Below, one piece after another: positions 1 through 9,549 of a stretch of 39,106 nt of DNA. The stretch's first letter is position 1. Every line of letters begins with the position of its first letter. The DNA lies in the NCBI GenBank assembly GCA_902553675.1, contig CACDLV010000007.1, positions 1 to 39,106 on the forward strand, written 5' to 3'. A model generated the notes under the pieces. The model searched no databases and was not told where the DNA came from. It saw only the letters and a list, made by a program, of their open reading frames with translations. Source of the DNA: an uncultured Pelagibacteraceae bacterium. Lineage in GTDB: Bacteria > Pseudomonadota > Alphaproteobacteria > Pelagibacterales > Pelagibacteraceae. The translations under genes and the position numbers were made by a program.

Positions 1-895
1 CAGCGATACCTTCTATTGAACCTTTGCCAAACTCCTCTGGATTTTTTGAAAATCTTTTAGCTTCAGAATATCCAATCAAAGACGCAACTGTTCCACCTTC
101 TGCAGGCAGTACTCCAATAAATGATCCTATTCCACTTGATCTCAAAATTGTTTTCCATGTTTTTTTATAATCATCTTTGCTAGGAAGCTTAATTGCTTTT
201 AAAGCTATTCTGTTAAACACTTGATTGATTAAAGTTGATTGAGTTAACATTTCACTCATTGCAAAAAGTCCAACCACTACTGGTATAAATCCTATTCCTT
301 CAGTTAATTCATTAACCCCAAAAGTAAAACGATCAATTGAAGTCATAAAATCTTTCCCAACTGTAGAAATCAATATCCCAAATGCACCAGCAATTAAGTT
401 TTTAATTGGACTACCTTCACCAATTGATGCGAGCATTGTTAATCCAAATATTGCCAACGCAAAGTATTCTGGTTGACCAAACTCATAAGCAAGTTGTGCT
501 AATATAGGAGCAAAGAAGACTAATATAACGACACTAAAAATACCTCCAACAGTACTTGAGACTGTTGCCATACCTAAAGCTCTTCCAGCCTCGCCTTTTT
601 GTGCTAAAGGATAGCCATCTAAACAAGTAGCTGCAGCTGCTGGTGTTCCGGGGGTATTTATAAGCACAGCAGTTATTGCACCACCATAGGTTCCTGCACA
701 ATAAATAGATGTTAATAAAACAATTGCAGATAATGGATCTAGAGTCATTGTAAAAGGTAAGATCAATGCTCCACCTGTTGTTGGCCCTAACCCAGGTAAC
801 ACACCCAATATCAAACCAAATAAAGTTCCAAAAAACAAAACTAACAAAAGTTTAGAACTGAAAAGTGGTGCCAGCATCAATAATAAATTATCCAT
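1..895 (-). CDS. tctA: Tripartite tricarboxylate transporter large permease TctA (partial, runs off the left edge)
   Basis: Not in the ORF track. Minus-strand translation from ATG at 895 reads MDNLLLMLAPLFSSKLLLVLFGTLFGLILGVLPGLGPTTGGALILPFTMTLDPLSAIVLLTSIYCAGTYGGAITAVLINTPGTPAAAATCLDGYPLAQKGEAGRAL..., typical TctA; directly downstream of tctB and tctC. Confidence 0.95.
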   Translation of the reverse strand, partial: MDNLLLMLAPLFSSKLLLVLFFGTLFGLILGVLPGLGPTTGGALILPFTMTLDPLSAIVLLTSIYCAGTYGGAITAVLINTPGTPAAAATCLDGYPLAQKGEAGRALGMATVSSTVGGIFSVVILVFFAPILAQLAYEFGQPEYFALAIFGLTMLASIGEGSPIKNLIAGAFGILISTVGKDFMTSIDRFTFGVNELTEGIGFIPVVVGLFAMSEMLTQSTLINQVFNRIALKAIKLPSKDDYKKTWKTILRSSGIGSFIGVLPAEGGTVASLIGYSEAKRFSKNPEEFGKGSIEGIA

Positions 896-1408
896 TTAAC
901 TATAGTAAATGTTAGTAATTATTCCTGGAGGAAATCTTAAACCTAAAATTGTTTCAAAAAATATAAAAACAATAATTGGGAAGATAATCCCAACTAATAA
1001 TAAATAAAATAATCTTTTTTCTCCCCAACAATATGAAACAAAGATAGATAAAGCTGAGATTGCTAAAAAGAAATCAAGTGTTTTAGAAACTACTACAAAA
1101 ATAACAAAACTTGATAAAGTTAGAAAGAATGATCTTGGTAATTTTTTTTCAACTTTCCAGGGATTTTTAGTTGCCAAATAATAGATTAACAATGTCATTA
1201 CTATTATTAAGACCAAGAGTGCTTTTGGGAATGTTGCTGGCTGTATTCCTCTATTTAAAATGGGAGGAACAATATCAAAAGTAAAAGTTGTGATTAATAA
1301 TGCTATAGATGTTAAAATAATTACAAGAGAAACTTTAAATTCATCTCTAAAAAAAAAGGGCAAACTTTTGTTTGCCCTTTTTTGTTTTTGTACATTTTTC
1401 ATATTCAA
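896..1408 (-). CDS. tctB: Tripartite tricarboxylate transporter small membrane subunit TctB
   Basis: 170 aa hydrophobic protein between tctC and tctA; the gene order defines it. Start codon uncertain because a terminator-like hairpin lies inside the 5' end. Confidence 0.85.
   Translation of the reverse strand: MNMKNVQKQKRANKSLPFFFRDEFKVSLVIILTSIALLITTFTFDIVPPILNRGIQPATFPKALLVLIIVMTLLIYYLATKNPWKVEKKLPRSFFLTLSSFVIFVVVSKTLDFFLAISALSIFVSYCWGEKRLFYLLLVGIIFPIIVFIFFETILGLRFPPGIITNIYYS
1352..1383 (-). terminator. Strong intrinsic terminator / attenuator between tctC and tctB
   Basis: AAAAAAGGGCAAAC-TTTT-GTTTGCCCTTTTTT inverted repeat; on the minus strand the stem is followed by a U tract (nine A on + at 1349-1357). 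Confidence 0.85.
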
Positions 1409-1425
1409 ATGTACTTTTAATTATA

Positions 1426-2400
1426 TTAGTTAATGTAACCTAAAGCTTTAAGCTGTGCAGTCATTTCAGCAAGCATTTCTTCCATTTGCTTACCCCATTC
1501 ATCTGCACCTACAACACTTGTCTCATCAAGACCAATTTCTGTTAAGAAATTTTTGTAGTAGTTGTGGCTCATAGCTTTCATCATTCCAGCTTCTAATTGT
1601 TTTACTCTGTCAGCTGGAGCACCTTTTTTAGTTACGAAACCTCTAACAGTAGATAAAGAAACAGGTATTCCAAGTTCTTTTGCTGTTGGAGAGTCTCCAA
1701 TTTTAGCCATTCTATTGTTTGCCAATACAACTGAAACACAAAGTTTACCTTCATTAATTTCAGTCAATGCTTCACCTAAGTTTAAAACACCTACATCAAT
1801 ATCTCCTTTGATAAGGTTTGTTTTAATTGGTGCAACACCTTTGTACGCAACGATAGTTGGGTCTTTTAATCCACCTTTTTTTGTAAATGCGATTGCACTA
1901 ACATCGTCAATACCACCAGTATGAGTAGTTCCGTATTTTAGCGATTTTGATTTTTGTGTGCTAATAAATTTTTTAGCATCTTTGATGTCATTTTTACAAT
2001 TTACAACAAATAACTGAGGGTCGTCTGTTCCTCTAGCAAGTGGTTGCATATCACTTAACTTAACTTTAGTTTTACCTAAAGCCATAGAAACAGCATGACC
2101 TGTTGTCCAAGTTAAAGTGTGATTTCCATCAGCTGGTAAAGACATCATATAATCCATAGATGCGGCTCCACCACCACCTTTTTTGTTTACTAATTGCATG
2201 TCTTGCTTAAGGACTCTTCTTGCTCTTAATAACATCATTCTAGTAGTAACGTCAGTTCCACCACCAAAACCAGCGTGTGTAATTGCTTGTATTGGATGAC
2301 CATCAGCTTTAGCTGATGTTATCATTAATGGAAGAGCTACAACAAAAAATTCAGTTACTAGAAAAGCAGCTGCTAAAAATAGTTTAAAGCTTTTTTTCAT
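1426..2400 (-). CDS. tctC: Tripartite tricarboxylate transporter substrate-binding protein TctC
   Basis: 324 aa, signal peptide, TctC/Bug-type sequence (AITHAGFGGGTDVTTRMM... AYKGVAPIKTNLIKGDIDVGV). Confidence 0.92.
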   Translation of the reverse strand: MKKSFKLFLAAAFLVTEFFVVALPLMITSAKADGHPIQAITHAGFGGGTDVTTRMMLLRARRVLKQDMQLVNKKGGGGAASMDYMMSLPADGNHTLTWTTGHAVSMALGKTKVKLSDMQPLARGTDDPQLFVVNCKNDIKDAKKFISTQKSKSLKYGTTHTGGIDDVSAIAFTKKGGLKDPTIVAYKGVAPIKTNLIKGDIDVGVLNLGEALTEINEGKLCVSVVLANNRMAKIGDSPTAKELGIPVSLSTVRGFVTKKGAPADRVKQLEAGMMKAMSHNYYKNFLTEIGLDETSVVGADEWGKQMEEMLAEMTAQLKALGYIN

Positions 2401-2411
2401 TATTTCCCTCT
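2401..2411 (-). promoter_or_regulatory. Shine-Dalgarno-like leader of tctC
   Basis: Minus strand AAAGAGGGAAATA directly followed by ATG; matches the leaders of the other three solute-binding-protein genes. Confidence 0.6.
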
Positions 2412-2469
2412 TTAGTTAATTTATATTTAATAATTTAAACATAATCTGCTACAAGACGTAAAGAAAAAA

Positions 2470-3465
2470 ATGACTGAAAATAAATCTAACATTGCTCTTC
2501 TGCTTGGTGATCCAGCTGGGATTGGACCAGAGTTAATTTCAAAGCTTTTGAATGATGAGATGACAAAAAAAGCAAACATCGTCATAATTGGTGAAAAACA
2601 AGTATTTGAAAGTGGAAATAGTATTACAGGAATTTCACATAATATAGATGTTGTAGAAAATTTTGATGAAGTAAATTTTGATAAAGCAAATAGATTTTTA
2701 CTAGATATTTCTAAAGGAAAAAATCATAAATATAAATTAGCTGAACCATCAAAAGAATCTGGAGAAAGCGTTTTAGAGGCTTTAGATTTAGCCTTAACTC
2801 TAGCTAAAGAAAAAAAAATAGATGCAATTAATTTTGCGCCAATGAATAAGACAAGTTTAAAACTTGGAGGAAATAAACATTCAGATGAATTGCAGTTAAT
2901 GGCTGAAAAACTTGAAGTAAAAAGTTTTTGTTGCGAGTTTAATGTAATAGATAATTTTTGGACAGCAAGAGTAACATCTCATATTCCAATTAAAGAAGTT
3001 GCTCAACACATTACTAAAGAAAATATCATGAAGCCTATAAAATTAATAAATGAAGTTATGGAATTAAATGGTGTAAAGAACCCTAAAATTGCCATTCAAG
3101 CTCTAAATCCACACGCAGAATTTGGGACAGAGGAAAAGGATGAAATCATTCCTGCAATAGAGGAAGCAAAAAAACTTGGTTACAATGTAGATGGTCCATT
3201 GCCGTGCGATACCTCTTTTGTAGTAGCTTACAAAAATAAAAATCATGATTGTATGGTTGGCATGTATCACGATGCACTACAATCTGGTCTTAAAGCATTT
3301 GGTTTTGACAGGGGAGTAACAGTTCAAGGTGGATTAACTGTTCCAGTAACCACTACTGCTCATGGATCAGCATTTGCTATTGCAGGAAAAAACGAAGCTA
3401 ACTTAGACCCAATTTTAAATTCTTTTAAAATTGCTTTATCGATGTCGCAAAATAAAAAAAACTAA
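2470..3465 (+). CDS. PdxA-family 4-phospho-hydroxyacid dehydrogenase (PdxA / PdxA2-like)
   Basis: LLGDPAGIGPELI N-terminus; YHDALQSGLKAFGFDRGVTVQGGLTVPVTTTAHGSAFAIAGK matches the PdxA metal/active-site region; divergent from the TTT transporter. Confidence 0.88.
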   Translation: MTENKSNIALLLGDPAGIGPELISKLLNDEMTKKANIVIIGEKQVFESGNSITGISHNIDVVENFDEVNFDKANRFLLDISKGKNHKYKLAEPSKESGESVLEALDLALTLAKEKKIDAINFAPMNKTSLKLGGNKHSDELQLMAEKLEVKSFCCEFNVIDNFWTARVTSHIPIKEVAQHITKENIMKPIKLINEVMELNGVKNPKIAIQALNPHAEFGTEEKDEIIPAIEEAKKLGYNVDGPLPCDTSFVVAYKNKNHDCMVGMYHDALQSGLKAFGFDRGVTVQGGLTVPVTTTAHGSAFAIAGKNEANLDPILNSFKIALSMSQNKKN

Positions 3466-4223
3466 ATTAATCCTGCGTCCACTGTAAAGTTTTGTTTTGT
3501 ACATCCTGACGAAACATCAGATGCTAAGAATAAAACCATTTTTGAAACATCCTCAGGTAATAATTGTTTTTTTAAAGCCTGATTTTTTAATATTTCCTTT
3601 TTAAATTTCGGATTAAGCCACAATTTGGATTGTCTAGTTGTTGCGATTGAACCAGGTGCAATTGAGTTAATTCGTATATTATGTTTACCTAAATCTCTTG
3701 CTAAAGATCTTGTCAATCCATGAATTCCTGCCTTTGCTGTACTATATGCTGGGAACATTACTGCGCCCCTAACCCAGCTGACAGACCCTAAATTTATTAT
3801 TGATCCACCTTTGTTTTTTATCATGCTTTTTTTAACTGATTGTATTGCAAACAAATAATGCTTTAAATTAATCGCCATTCTATCATCCCAATATTTTTCT
3901 GTAATTTTCTCTAAACTATGTCTTTGGTCGTTAGAAGCGTTATTAACTAAAATATCAACAGGACCCTGTTTTTTTATAATATTTAAAATTGATGATTTAA
4001 ATTTTTTAATATTTTTAATATTACATTCTACAAATGAAGGGTTTTTAAATTTTTTTTTTTTAATTTTGTTTATAGTTTTTTTTGCCTCCTTTTTATTAAT
4101 ATCAAAAAAATAAACTTCCACTCCTTGCTCACAAAGATGTTCAACAATTGATGATCCTATACCCGAAGCTCCGCCTGAAACTAAAGCTCTTTTATTTTTA
4201 AGATCAAAATATTCAGTTTTCAT
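3462..4223 (-). CDS. Short-chain dehydrogenase/reductase (SDR)
   Basis: ALVSGGASGIGSSI cofactor motif, LVNNAS, YSTAKAGIHGLTRSLA active site. Confidence 0.93.
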   Translation of the reverse strand: MKTEYFDLKNKRALVSGGASGIGSSIVEHLCEQGVEVYFFDINKKEAKKTINKIKKKKFKNPSFVECNIKNIKKFKSSILNIIKKQGPVDILVNNASNDQRHSLEKITEKYWDDRMAINLKHYLFAIQSVKKSMIKNKGGSIINLGSVSWVRGAVMFPAYSTAKAGIHGLTRSLARDLGKHNIRINSIAPGSIATTRQSKLWLNPKFKKEILKNQALKKQLLPEDVSKMVLFLASDVSSGCTKQNFTVDAGLI

Positions 4224-4237
4224 TTTTGGAAATAGTA

Positions 4238-5152
4238 TTAATAATTATTTAAATCTTCCATTGATGGCATTGAGGCTGCTGCGCCTTGTGTTGTAGTTGA
4301 AATTGCTCCTACCTTATTCGCAAAAGTGAGTACTTCTTTAATATCTAAATCTTTTGATAACCCAACAGCTAAAGCACCATTGAAAGCATCTCCTGCACCA
4401 GTAGTATCAACGACTGGTTCTTTAAGTTTAAATGCATTCATGAAAAAGTTTTCTTTATGATTTGCAAAATAACATCCTTTTTCACCTAAAGTTATAACTA
4501 TGTTTTTAATACCTTTTTTTAAAAATTCCTCTGAGGCAATTTTTATATCTTTTTCAGTTTCAATTTTTTTATTTAAATAAAATTCAGCCTCAGTTTCATT
4601 AGGTGTAAAAAAATCAATTAATTTAAAATCATCATCATTAATTTGGCATGCTGGTGCTGGATTTAATATTGTGGTCAATTTATTTTCTTTAGCTTTCTTC
4701 AATGCATATTTCGTAACATCATATGGTGTTTCCAGTTGTGTTAAAAATATATCTGTATTTGCAATAAAATTTAAATTTTTTTCAATATCATCATTAGTTA
4801 GTGTTCCAGCAGCACCTGGTATAATATTTATTGCGTTGTCTCCTGTTTTTTCATTGACCATTATTCCTGCAACTCCAGTTGAGTGATTTTTATCTTGAAT
4901 AATAGAAGCAATATCCATACCCAATGATTTGTATAAATTTAAAGCCATCTGACCATTTTTGTCATTACCTATTTTTGTTATAAAATTTACTTTCCCGTTT
5001 AATTTAGCTGCAGCTATTGCTTGATTTGATCCTTTTCCACCTGGTCCAACAATGTGCTGTGAACCTAGAATTGTTTGACCCTTTTCAGGGATCGCATTAG
5101 CTATAAAGCAAAGGTCTGCTACAAATACACCAAATACTGATATGGTTTTCAT
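4238..5152 (-). CDS. rbsK: Ribokinase / PfkB-family carbohydrate kinase
   Basis: GPGGKGSNQAIAAAKL and DTTGAGDAFNGALAVGL PfkB motifs; next to RbsD/FucU-like gene and sugar ABC operon. Confidence 0.92.
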   Translation of the reverse strand: MKTISVFGVFVADLCFIANAIPEKGQTILGSQHIVGPGGKGSNQAIAAAKLNGKVNFITKIGNDKNGQMALNLYKSLGMDIASIIQDKNHSTGVAGIMVNEKTGDNAINIIPGAAGTLTNDDIEKNLNFIANTDIFLTQLETPYDVTKYALKKAKENKLTTILNPAPACQINDDDFKLIDFFTPNETEAEFYLNKKIETEKDIKIASEEFLKKGIKNIVITLGEKGCYFANHKENFFMNAFKLKEPVVDTTGAGDAFNGALAVGLSKDLDIKEVLTFANKVGAISTTTQGAAASMPSMEDLNNY

Positions 5153-5155
5153 TTT

Positions 5156-5617
5156 TTAAGTCCAAACGTTTCCGTCAGGTAAAATGACTCCTTTGGTAAG
5201 TATAAAACAACCAAACGGTCTTGCATCTGTTGTGGTAACTATACAATAAGCTTTTTTGGCCTCTTCATAAAATTCTTGTCTTGAAATTGATCCTACATTC
5301 CAATTTTCGCCAGAGACTTTTTTTACAATATCAATAAATTCTTTATGAGTTTCAGTTAACTCTTCAGGTTTGTCATCTACTTCCATCCTCAAAGCTGGAG
5401 ACCCTCCCTTTGAATTAATAAAACTATCAAGTGGAAAAACTGAAAGTATGGCAGAGGCTGCTTCTTTAATCCCTACTCCATCTAATCTAATTACTTTTTC
5501 ATTTGTTGTATTTGCAGGAAAATTCGCATCAGCTAATATTAATTTTTCTCCATGACCCATAGATCTTAAATGAAAAAGCAAATCAGGGCTTAAAACTGGA
5601 TCAATTTTAATAAGCAT
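5156..5617 (-). CDS. RbsD/FucU-family sugar mutarotase
   Basis: MLIKIDPVLSPDLLFHLRSMGHGEKLILADANFPA is a typical RbsD/FucU N-terminus. Confidence 0.9.
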   Translation of the reverse strand: MLIKIDPVLSPDLLFHLRSMGHGEKLILADANFPANTTNEKVIRLDGVGIKEAASAILSVFPLDSFINSKGGSPALRMEVDDKPEELTETHKEFIDIVKKVSGENWNVGSISRQEFYEEAKKAYCIVTTTDARPFGCFILTKGVILPDGNVWT

Positions 5618-5634
5618 AAATTATTATATTACAT

Positions 5635-5671
5635 AAAAAAAAAGGGTGGAATTAAATTCCACCCTTTTTTT
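5635..5671 (-). terminator. Intrinsic terminator downstream of the sugar-binding-protein gene
   Basis: AAAGGGTGGAA-ttaaa-TTCCACCCTTT stem with A/T tracts on both sides; follows the stop of 5690..6613 on the minus strand. Confidence 0.88.
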
Positions 5672-5689
5672 AAAGTATATATCTATCGA

Positions 5690-6613
5690 TTATTTAAAAT
5701 CGTTAGCGTTTTCTTTTGTTACTAATTGTGTTCCTGTATCAATGTTTGGATCAATACTTCCACCATTAGCTAATTCTAGAGCATATTTAACTCCATATGC
5801 ACCCATGTTGTAAGAAAACTGTGCAATTGTTGCTGTCATTTCTCCTTTTAAGATACTAGTAGCTGCATCTGGAGTGGCATCAAAACCTACAACAATAACA
5901 TTATTCATATCTGCATCTTTTAGAGCTTGCATAGCGCCTAAGCCCATATTATCGTTTGATGCAAATATTGCTTTGATGTTTGGATTTTTTAAGATAATTG
6001 ACTCCGTTACAGATCTTCCTTTTGCAGTATCCCACTCAGCAGTTTGAGTTGCTACAATATTTAGACCACAATTTTTGAAACCTTTAATTGCACCATCTCT
6101 TCTAAGCAAAGCTGTAGATTGAGATTCAATACCAGTTAAAATTGCTACATCTGAACCTTTTGGAGTTTTGTCACAAATAAATTTAGCAGCTAACTCTGCA
6201 CCATTCATGTTGTTCGTTCCAATAAAAGTTACTCCTTCATTAATTCCTTTTGTATCCACGAATACAACTGGAACACCACTTTTAATCGCATCATCTACGA
6301 TTGGAGCAAAAGCATTTGGATCTCCTGGTGCTAAAGCTATTGCATCAACACCTTTTGCAAGTTGATCCTCTACTTGGTTAATCTGAGCTTGTACATCACC
6401 TTCTTGCGGTGGTGCAACCAAAACTAAATCAACACCCAATTTTGCTGCTTCTTCTTTAGCTCCTTTTTCTACAGATGCCCAAAAAGGATTCCCTGATCCA
6501 GGTCCTTTAATACTGAATAATATTTTTTTTCCAGCAAATGCCCCTGTTGAAAAACTTGCTAATAGAAAAACAGAAGTAATAATTACACTAATTATTTTTG
6601 TTAAGTTTTTCAT
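5690..6613 (-). CDS. Sugar ABC transporter periplasmic substrate-binding protein (RbsB-like, peripla_BP_4)
   Basis: Signal peptide followed by KKILFSIKGPGSGNPFWASVEKGAKEEAAKLGVDLVL; DGAIKGFKN; FASNDNMGLGAMQAL. Confidence 0.93.
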   Translation of the reverse strand: MKNLTKIISVIITSVFLLASFSTGAFAGKKILFSIKGPGSGNPFWASVEKGAKEEAAKLGVDLVLVAPPQEGDVQAQINQVEDQLAKGVDAIALAPGDPNAFAPIVDDAIKSGVPVVFVDTKGINEGVTFIGTNNMNGAELAAKFICDKTPKGSDVAILTGIESQSTALLRRDGAIKGFKNCGLNIVATQTAEWDTAKGRSVTESIILKNPNIKAIFASNDNMGLGAMQALKDADMNNVIVVGFDATPDAATSILKGEMTATIAQFSYNMGAYGVKYALELANGGSIDPNIDTGTQLVTKENANDFK

Positions 6614-6626
6614 ATATTTCCCCTTA
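6614..6626 (-). promoter_or_regulatory. Shine-Dalgarno-like leader of the RbsB-like gene
   Basis: Minus strand TAAGGGGAAATAT-ATG, resembles the other solute-binding-protein leaders. Confidence 0.55.
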
Positions 6627-6671
6627 GTTGTTTTTTAAAATTAAATTTAATCGAAATTTTAAAAAAAATTC

Positions 6672-6691
6672 AACTGTTAATAAGAACAGTT
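6672..6691 (-). other. Small hairpin between permease and substrate-binding-protein genes
   Basis: AACTGTT-aataag-AACAGTT inverted repeat in the intergenic spacer. Confidence 0.45.
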
Positions 6692-6724
6692 CTAAATAAG
6701 GTAAAAACAACTAATACGTGTAAA

Positions 6725-7738
6725 TTATTTTCTTGTTCCAATATCTCTTCTTAGTACATCAATATAAACAGCTAAAACTATAATTGAGCCGATTAACACT
6801 TGTTGCCAAAAAGAACTTACATCCATTAAGTTTAATCCATTACGAAGAATACCCATAATCATAACTCCAGCAAAAACTCCAAGCACAGTTCCTCTTCCTC
6901 CAAAAAAACTTGCTCCACCAATAATACAAGCAGCAATCGCATCGAGTTCTGACTGAAGACCAGCATTTGGATATCCTGAGTCAGTTCTTCCAGCTAAAAT
7001 CAAAGCACCAATACCAGATAAAAAACCACACAAAGAATAAACAATAATCAAAATTTTATTTACATTTATTCCTGAAGCTCTAGCTGCATTTGGATTGCCT
7101 CCAATTGCATAGATCCATTTACCAGTTTTACTCTTATTTAAAAAAATCCAAAAAATTATATAAACAATTGCAATTAATACTAAACTTACAGGTAAATATT
7201 GAGATTTTTCTAACCCTAACCATTGAAGATCAATTCTTCCATGTCCCAAATATCTAACTTCATCTGTAAAACCACTAATAGGAGTACCACCTGAAATTAA
7301 ATTTCCTGCACCTCTAAATATATAAAGTGTACCCAAAGTCATTATAAAAGGATGAGGCATCCGTAATAAAGTAATGCCTAAACCATTAAATAACCCACAT
7401 AAAAAACCTGCAATCAATGGAGTAAGCACTACAATGAACCAGGGGGCTCCTGCTTTTGCAACGACAGCTAAAATCATAAGAGATAACATCATTATAGAGC
7501 CAACAGAAAGATCAATTCCTGCTGTTACAATTACCATAAATACTCCTAGAGCTAGCATTGATTGCCAAGATATTTGTTTAAAAACATTGGTTACATTTCT
7601 CCATGAAAGAAACACATCTGGTTGTAAAATATGCATTACCAGAATCATAAGAACTAACAAAAGAAGTATTCCATACTTTTCAAAGTATGGAATTAATTTT
7701 AAGTGCAAACTTTCTATTTTTTTATCTTTATCTTCCAT
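6725..7738 (-). CDS. Sugar ABC transporter permease (RbsC-like, BPD_transp_2)
   Basis: ORF track starts at 7843, but MEDKDKKIESLHLK at 7738 is the likelier start (avoids a ~100 nt overlap with the ATPase gene); IDLSVGSIMMLSLMILA, ARASGINVNKI motifs. Confidence 0.92.
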   Translation of the reverse strand: MEDKDKKIESLHLKLIPYFEKYGILLLLVLMILVMHILQPDVFLSWRNVTNVFKQISWQSMLALGVFMVIVTAGIDLSVGSIMMLSLMILAVVAKAGAPWFIVVLTPLIAGFLCGLFNGLGITLLRMPHPFIMTLGTLYIFRGAGNLISGGTPISGFTDEVRYLGHGRIDLQWLGLEKSQYLPVSLVLIAIVYIIFWIFLNKSKTGKWIYAIGGNPNAARASGINVNKILIIVYSLCGFLSGIGALILAGRTDSGYPNAGLQSELDAIAACIIGGASFFGGRGTVLGVFAGVMIMGILRNGLNLMDVSSFWQQVLIGSIIVLAVYIDVLRRDIGTRK

Positions 7739-7739
7739 A

Positions 7740-8489
7740 TTATTTTTTACCCATGATCCATCCAATAACTTCGTCTCTTGAAGTATTTGAAAGGCTAGCT
7801 TCTGCAAAATTAGTTCCTTGGAATAAAGCCATAACACGATCACAAACTGTAAAAATATCGTCCATTCTATGACTTATTACAATCACTCCAACACCTGTTT
7901 TTTTTAAACTATTAATAAGATCTAAAACTTTACCTACTTCTTTTATTGCTAATGCTGCAGTCGGTTCATCCATAATTACTACTTTAGCATTAAAGGCTGT
8001 TGATCTTGCGATTGCCACAGCTTGTCTTTGACCACCTGAAAGTTCCTCTACTTTTTGATCGGCACTTTTAACATTTATTTTTAACTTATCTAAATGAGCA
8101 TTTGTTAACTCTTTAATTTTATTAAAATCTAATAGTTTTAAAAATCCTAAATTTTTTGTTGGCTCTCTTCCTAAAAAAATATTTTCACCAATAGGTAAAT
8201 TACCTGCTAAAGCAAGATCTTGATAAACCATTTCTAAACCTAAATTTTGAGAGTCTCTTGGACTTTCTAATATTTCTTCTTTGCCTTGGAAAAATAAAGA
8301 ACCTGCGCTTGGTTTATAAAGTCCCGACAAAACTTTCATTAAAGTTGATTTTCCTGCTCCGTTATCTCCAACTACACCCAAACATTCTCCAGCATGAACC
8401 TTTAGGTTAACATTTTCTAATGCAGTAATAGTTCCAAAGTATTTTGTTATTCCTTTAGCTTCTAAGAGTGGATTGCTAATTGACGACAT
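7740..8489 (-). CDS. Sugar ABC transporter ATP-binding protein, single domain (FrcA-like)
   Basis: Walker [13 protein letters not shown], signature LSGGQRQAVAIARS, Walker B VVIMDEPTAAL; 249 aa, one NBD only. Confidence 0.95.
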   Translation of the reverse strand: MSSISNPLLEAKGITKYFGTITALENVNLKVHAGECLGVVGDNGAGKSTLMKVLSGLYKPSAGSLFFQGKEEILESPRDSQNLGLEMVYQDLALAGNLPIGENIFLGREPTKNLGFLKLLDFNKIKELTNAHLDKLKINVKSADQKVEELSGGQRQAVAIARSTAFNAKVVIMDEPTAALAIKEVGKVLDLINSLKKTGVGVIVISHRMDDIFTVCDRVMALFQGTNFAEASLSNTSRDEVIGWIMGKK

Positions 8490-8511
8490 AATTTATAAAA
8501 TTATTAAAATA

Positions 8512-9534
8512 TCAATTAATTGCAACTGGTTTTGATGCCAATAACCCTACTGTTTTCAATTGAGCTTGTTTGCAAAATTTTGGTTTTAAATTTTTTGAAA
8601 TTAGATGCATGTCTTTTAAAACTATATCCCCCATACTATAAAAGGCCTCTGTCAAAGCTCCTGCTCTGTGCGCAGAAAACAAAATGTTTTTAACTTTCCT
8701 AATTGGGTCATTTTTTCTCACTGGTTCTTCAGGAAATACATCGGTAGCTACATATATATCTCCCTTTTTAACTCTCTTTATTAGATCTTTAAAATTTACA
8801 ACTGCTGCTCGACTCATCAATATGAATAATGAGTTAGGTTTCATTTTGTTAATTAAATTTTTATTTACTAAATTTTTATTCTTAGTTGTTACAGCTGCTA
8901 AAATATAAATAATTTCACACGTTTTAAACATTTGGTTTAAACTAACAGGTTTAAATCCGAAACTTTTAATTTTATTATTTGATAACCAGGGGTCATAAAC
9001 ATTTATATCTTTAGTAAATGGTAGTAACATTGGATATAAAGATTTAGCTAAATCACCAAAACCCAGTAATCCAATTTTTTTTCCTGATAATAACGATGCT
9101 TTTAAATTACTTTCTAATCCATATTTTTCCGAACCTTTTACAAAATCAAAATGAGCATTGTGAATATTCCTTAATAGAGAAAGTGTCATTCCTAATGCAA
9201 TTTCAGCGACAGGCTTTGAAAATACTGGAGAAGTCGCGATAACATGTATTCCCTTTTTAGCACAATAAACATAATCAACGTTATTCATAAAATTACTTTC
9301 AACATTGATTATTGCTTTTAATTTTTTTGCTTTTGACAAAATTTTTTTATCTAAATCTGGTTGACCCATAATAAAAGTAACATTATCAATATATTTTTCA
9401 TAAAATTGTCTTTTATTTTTGTTAGGTGCTATTAAAATCTTATATTTTGATTTTAATTCTTTTAATTTTTTTTTAGTAAAAATAAGATCTAATGTTCTTG
9501 GGAAAGGATCAGATATAACAATTGGTTTTTTCAT
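8512..9534 (-). CDS. D-isomer-specific 2-hydroxyacid dehydrogenase
   Basis: GKKIGLLGFGDLAKSL dinucleotide motif; catalytic-type R (MSRAAVV), E (FPEEPV), H (FSAHRAGA). Confidence 0.88.
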   Translation of the reverse strand: MKKPIVISDPFPRTLDLIFTKKKLKELKSKYKILIAPNKNKRQFYEKYIDNVTFIMGQPDLDKKILSKAKKLKAIINVESNFMNNVDYVYCAKKGIHVIATSPVFSKPVAEIALGMTLSLLRNIHNAHFDFVKGSEKYGLESNLKASLLSGKKIGLLGFGDLAKSLYPMLLPFTKDINVYDPWLSNNKIKSFGFKPVSLNQMFKTCEIIYILAAVTTKNKNLVNKNLINKMKPNSLFILMSRAAVVNFKDLIKRVKKGDIYVATDVFPEEPVRKNDPIRKVKNILFSAHRAGALTEAFYSMGDIVLKDMHLISKNLKPKFCKQAQLKTVGLLASKPVAIN

Positions 9535-9549
9535 TAATTGTATAACTTA

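Noticed and set aside
1562-1924. Plus-strand ORF of 120 aa
   Set aside because: Antisense shadow of tctC with no recognisable domain.
4050-4061. 12-nt T homopolymer in the SDR gene as a second phase-variable tract
   Set aside because: The reading frame is intact through it (KIKKKKFKN), so there is no evidence of slippage here; used only as comparison for moaA.
7374-7872. Plus-strand ORFs 7374..7781 and 7687..7872
   Set aside because: Antisense to ABC permease/ATPase genes; composition typical of shadow ORFs.
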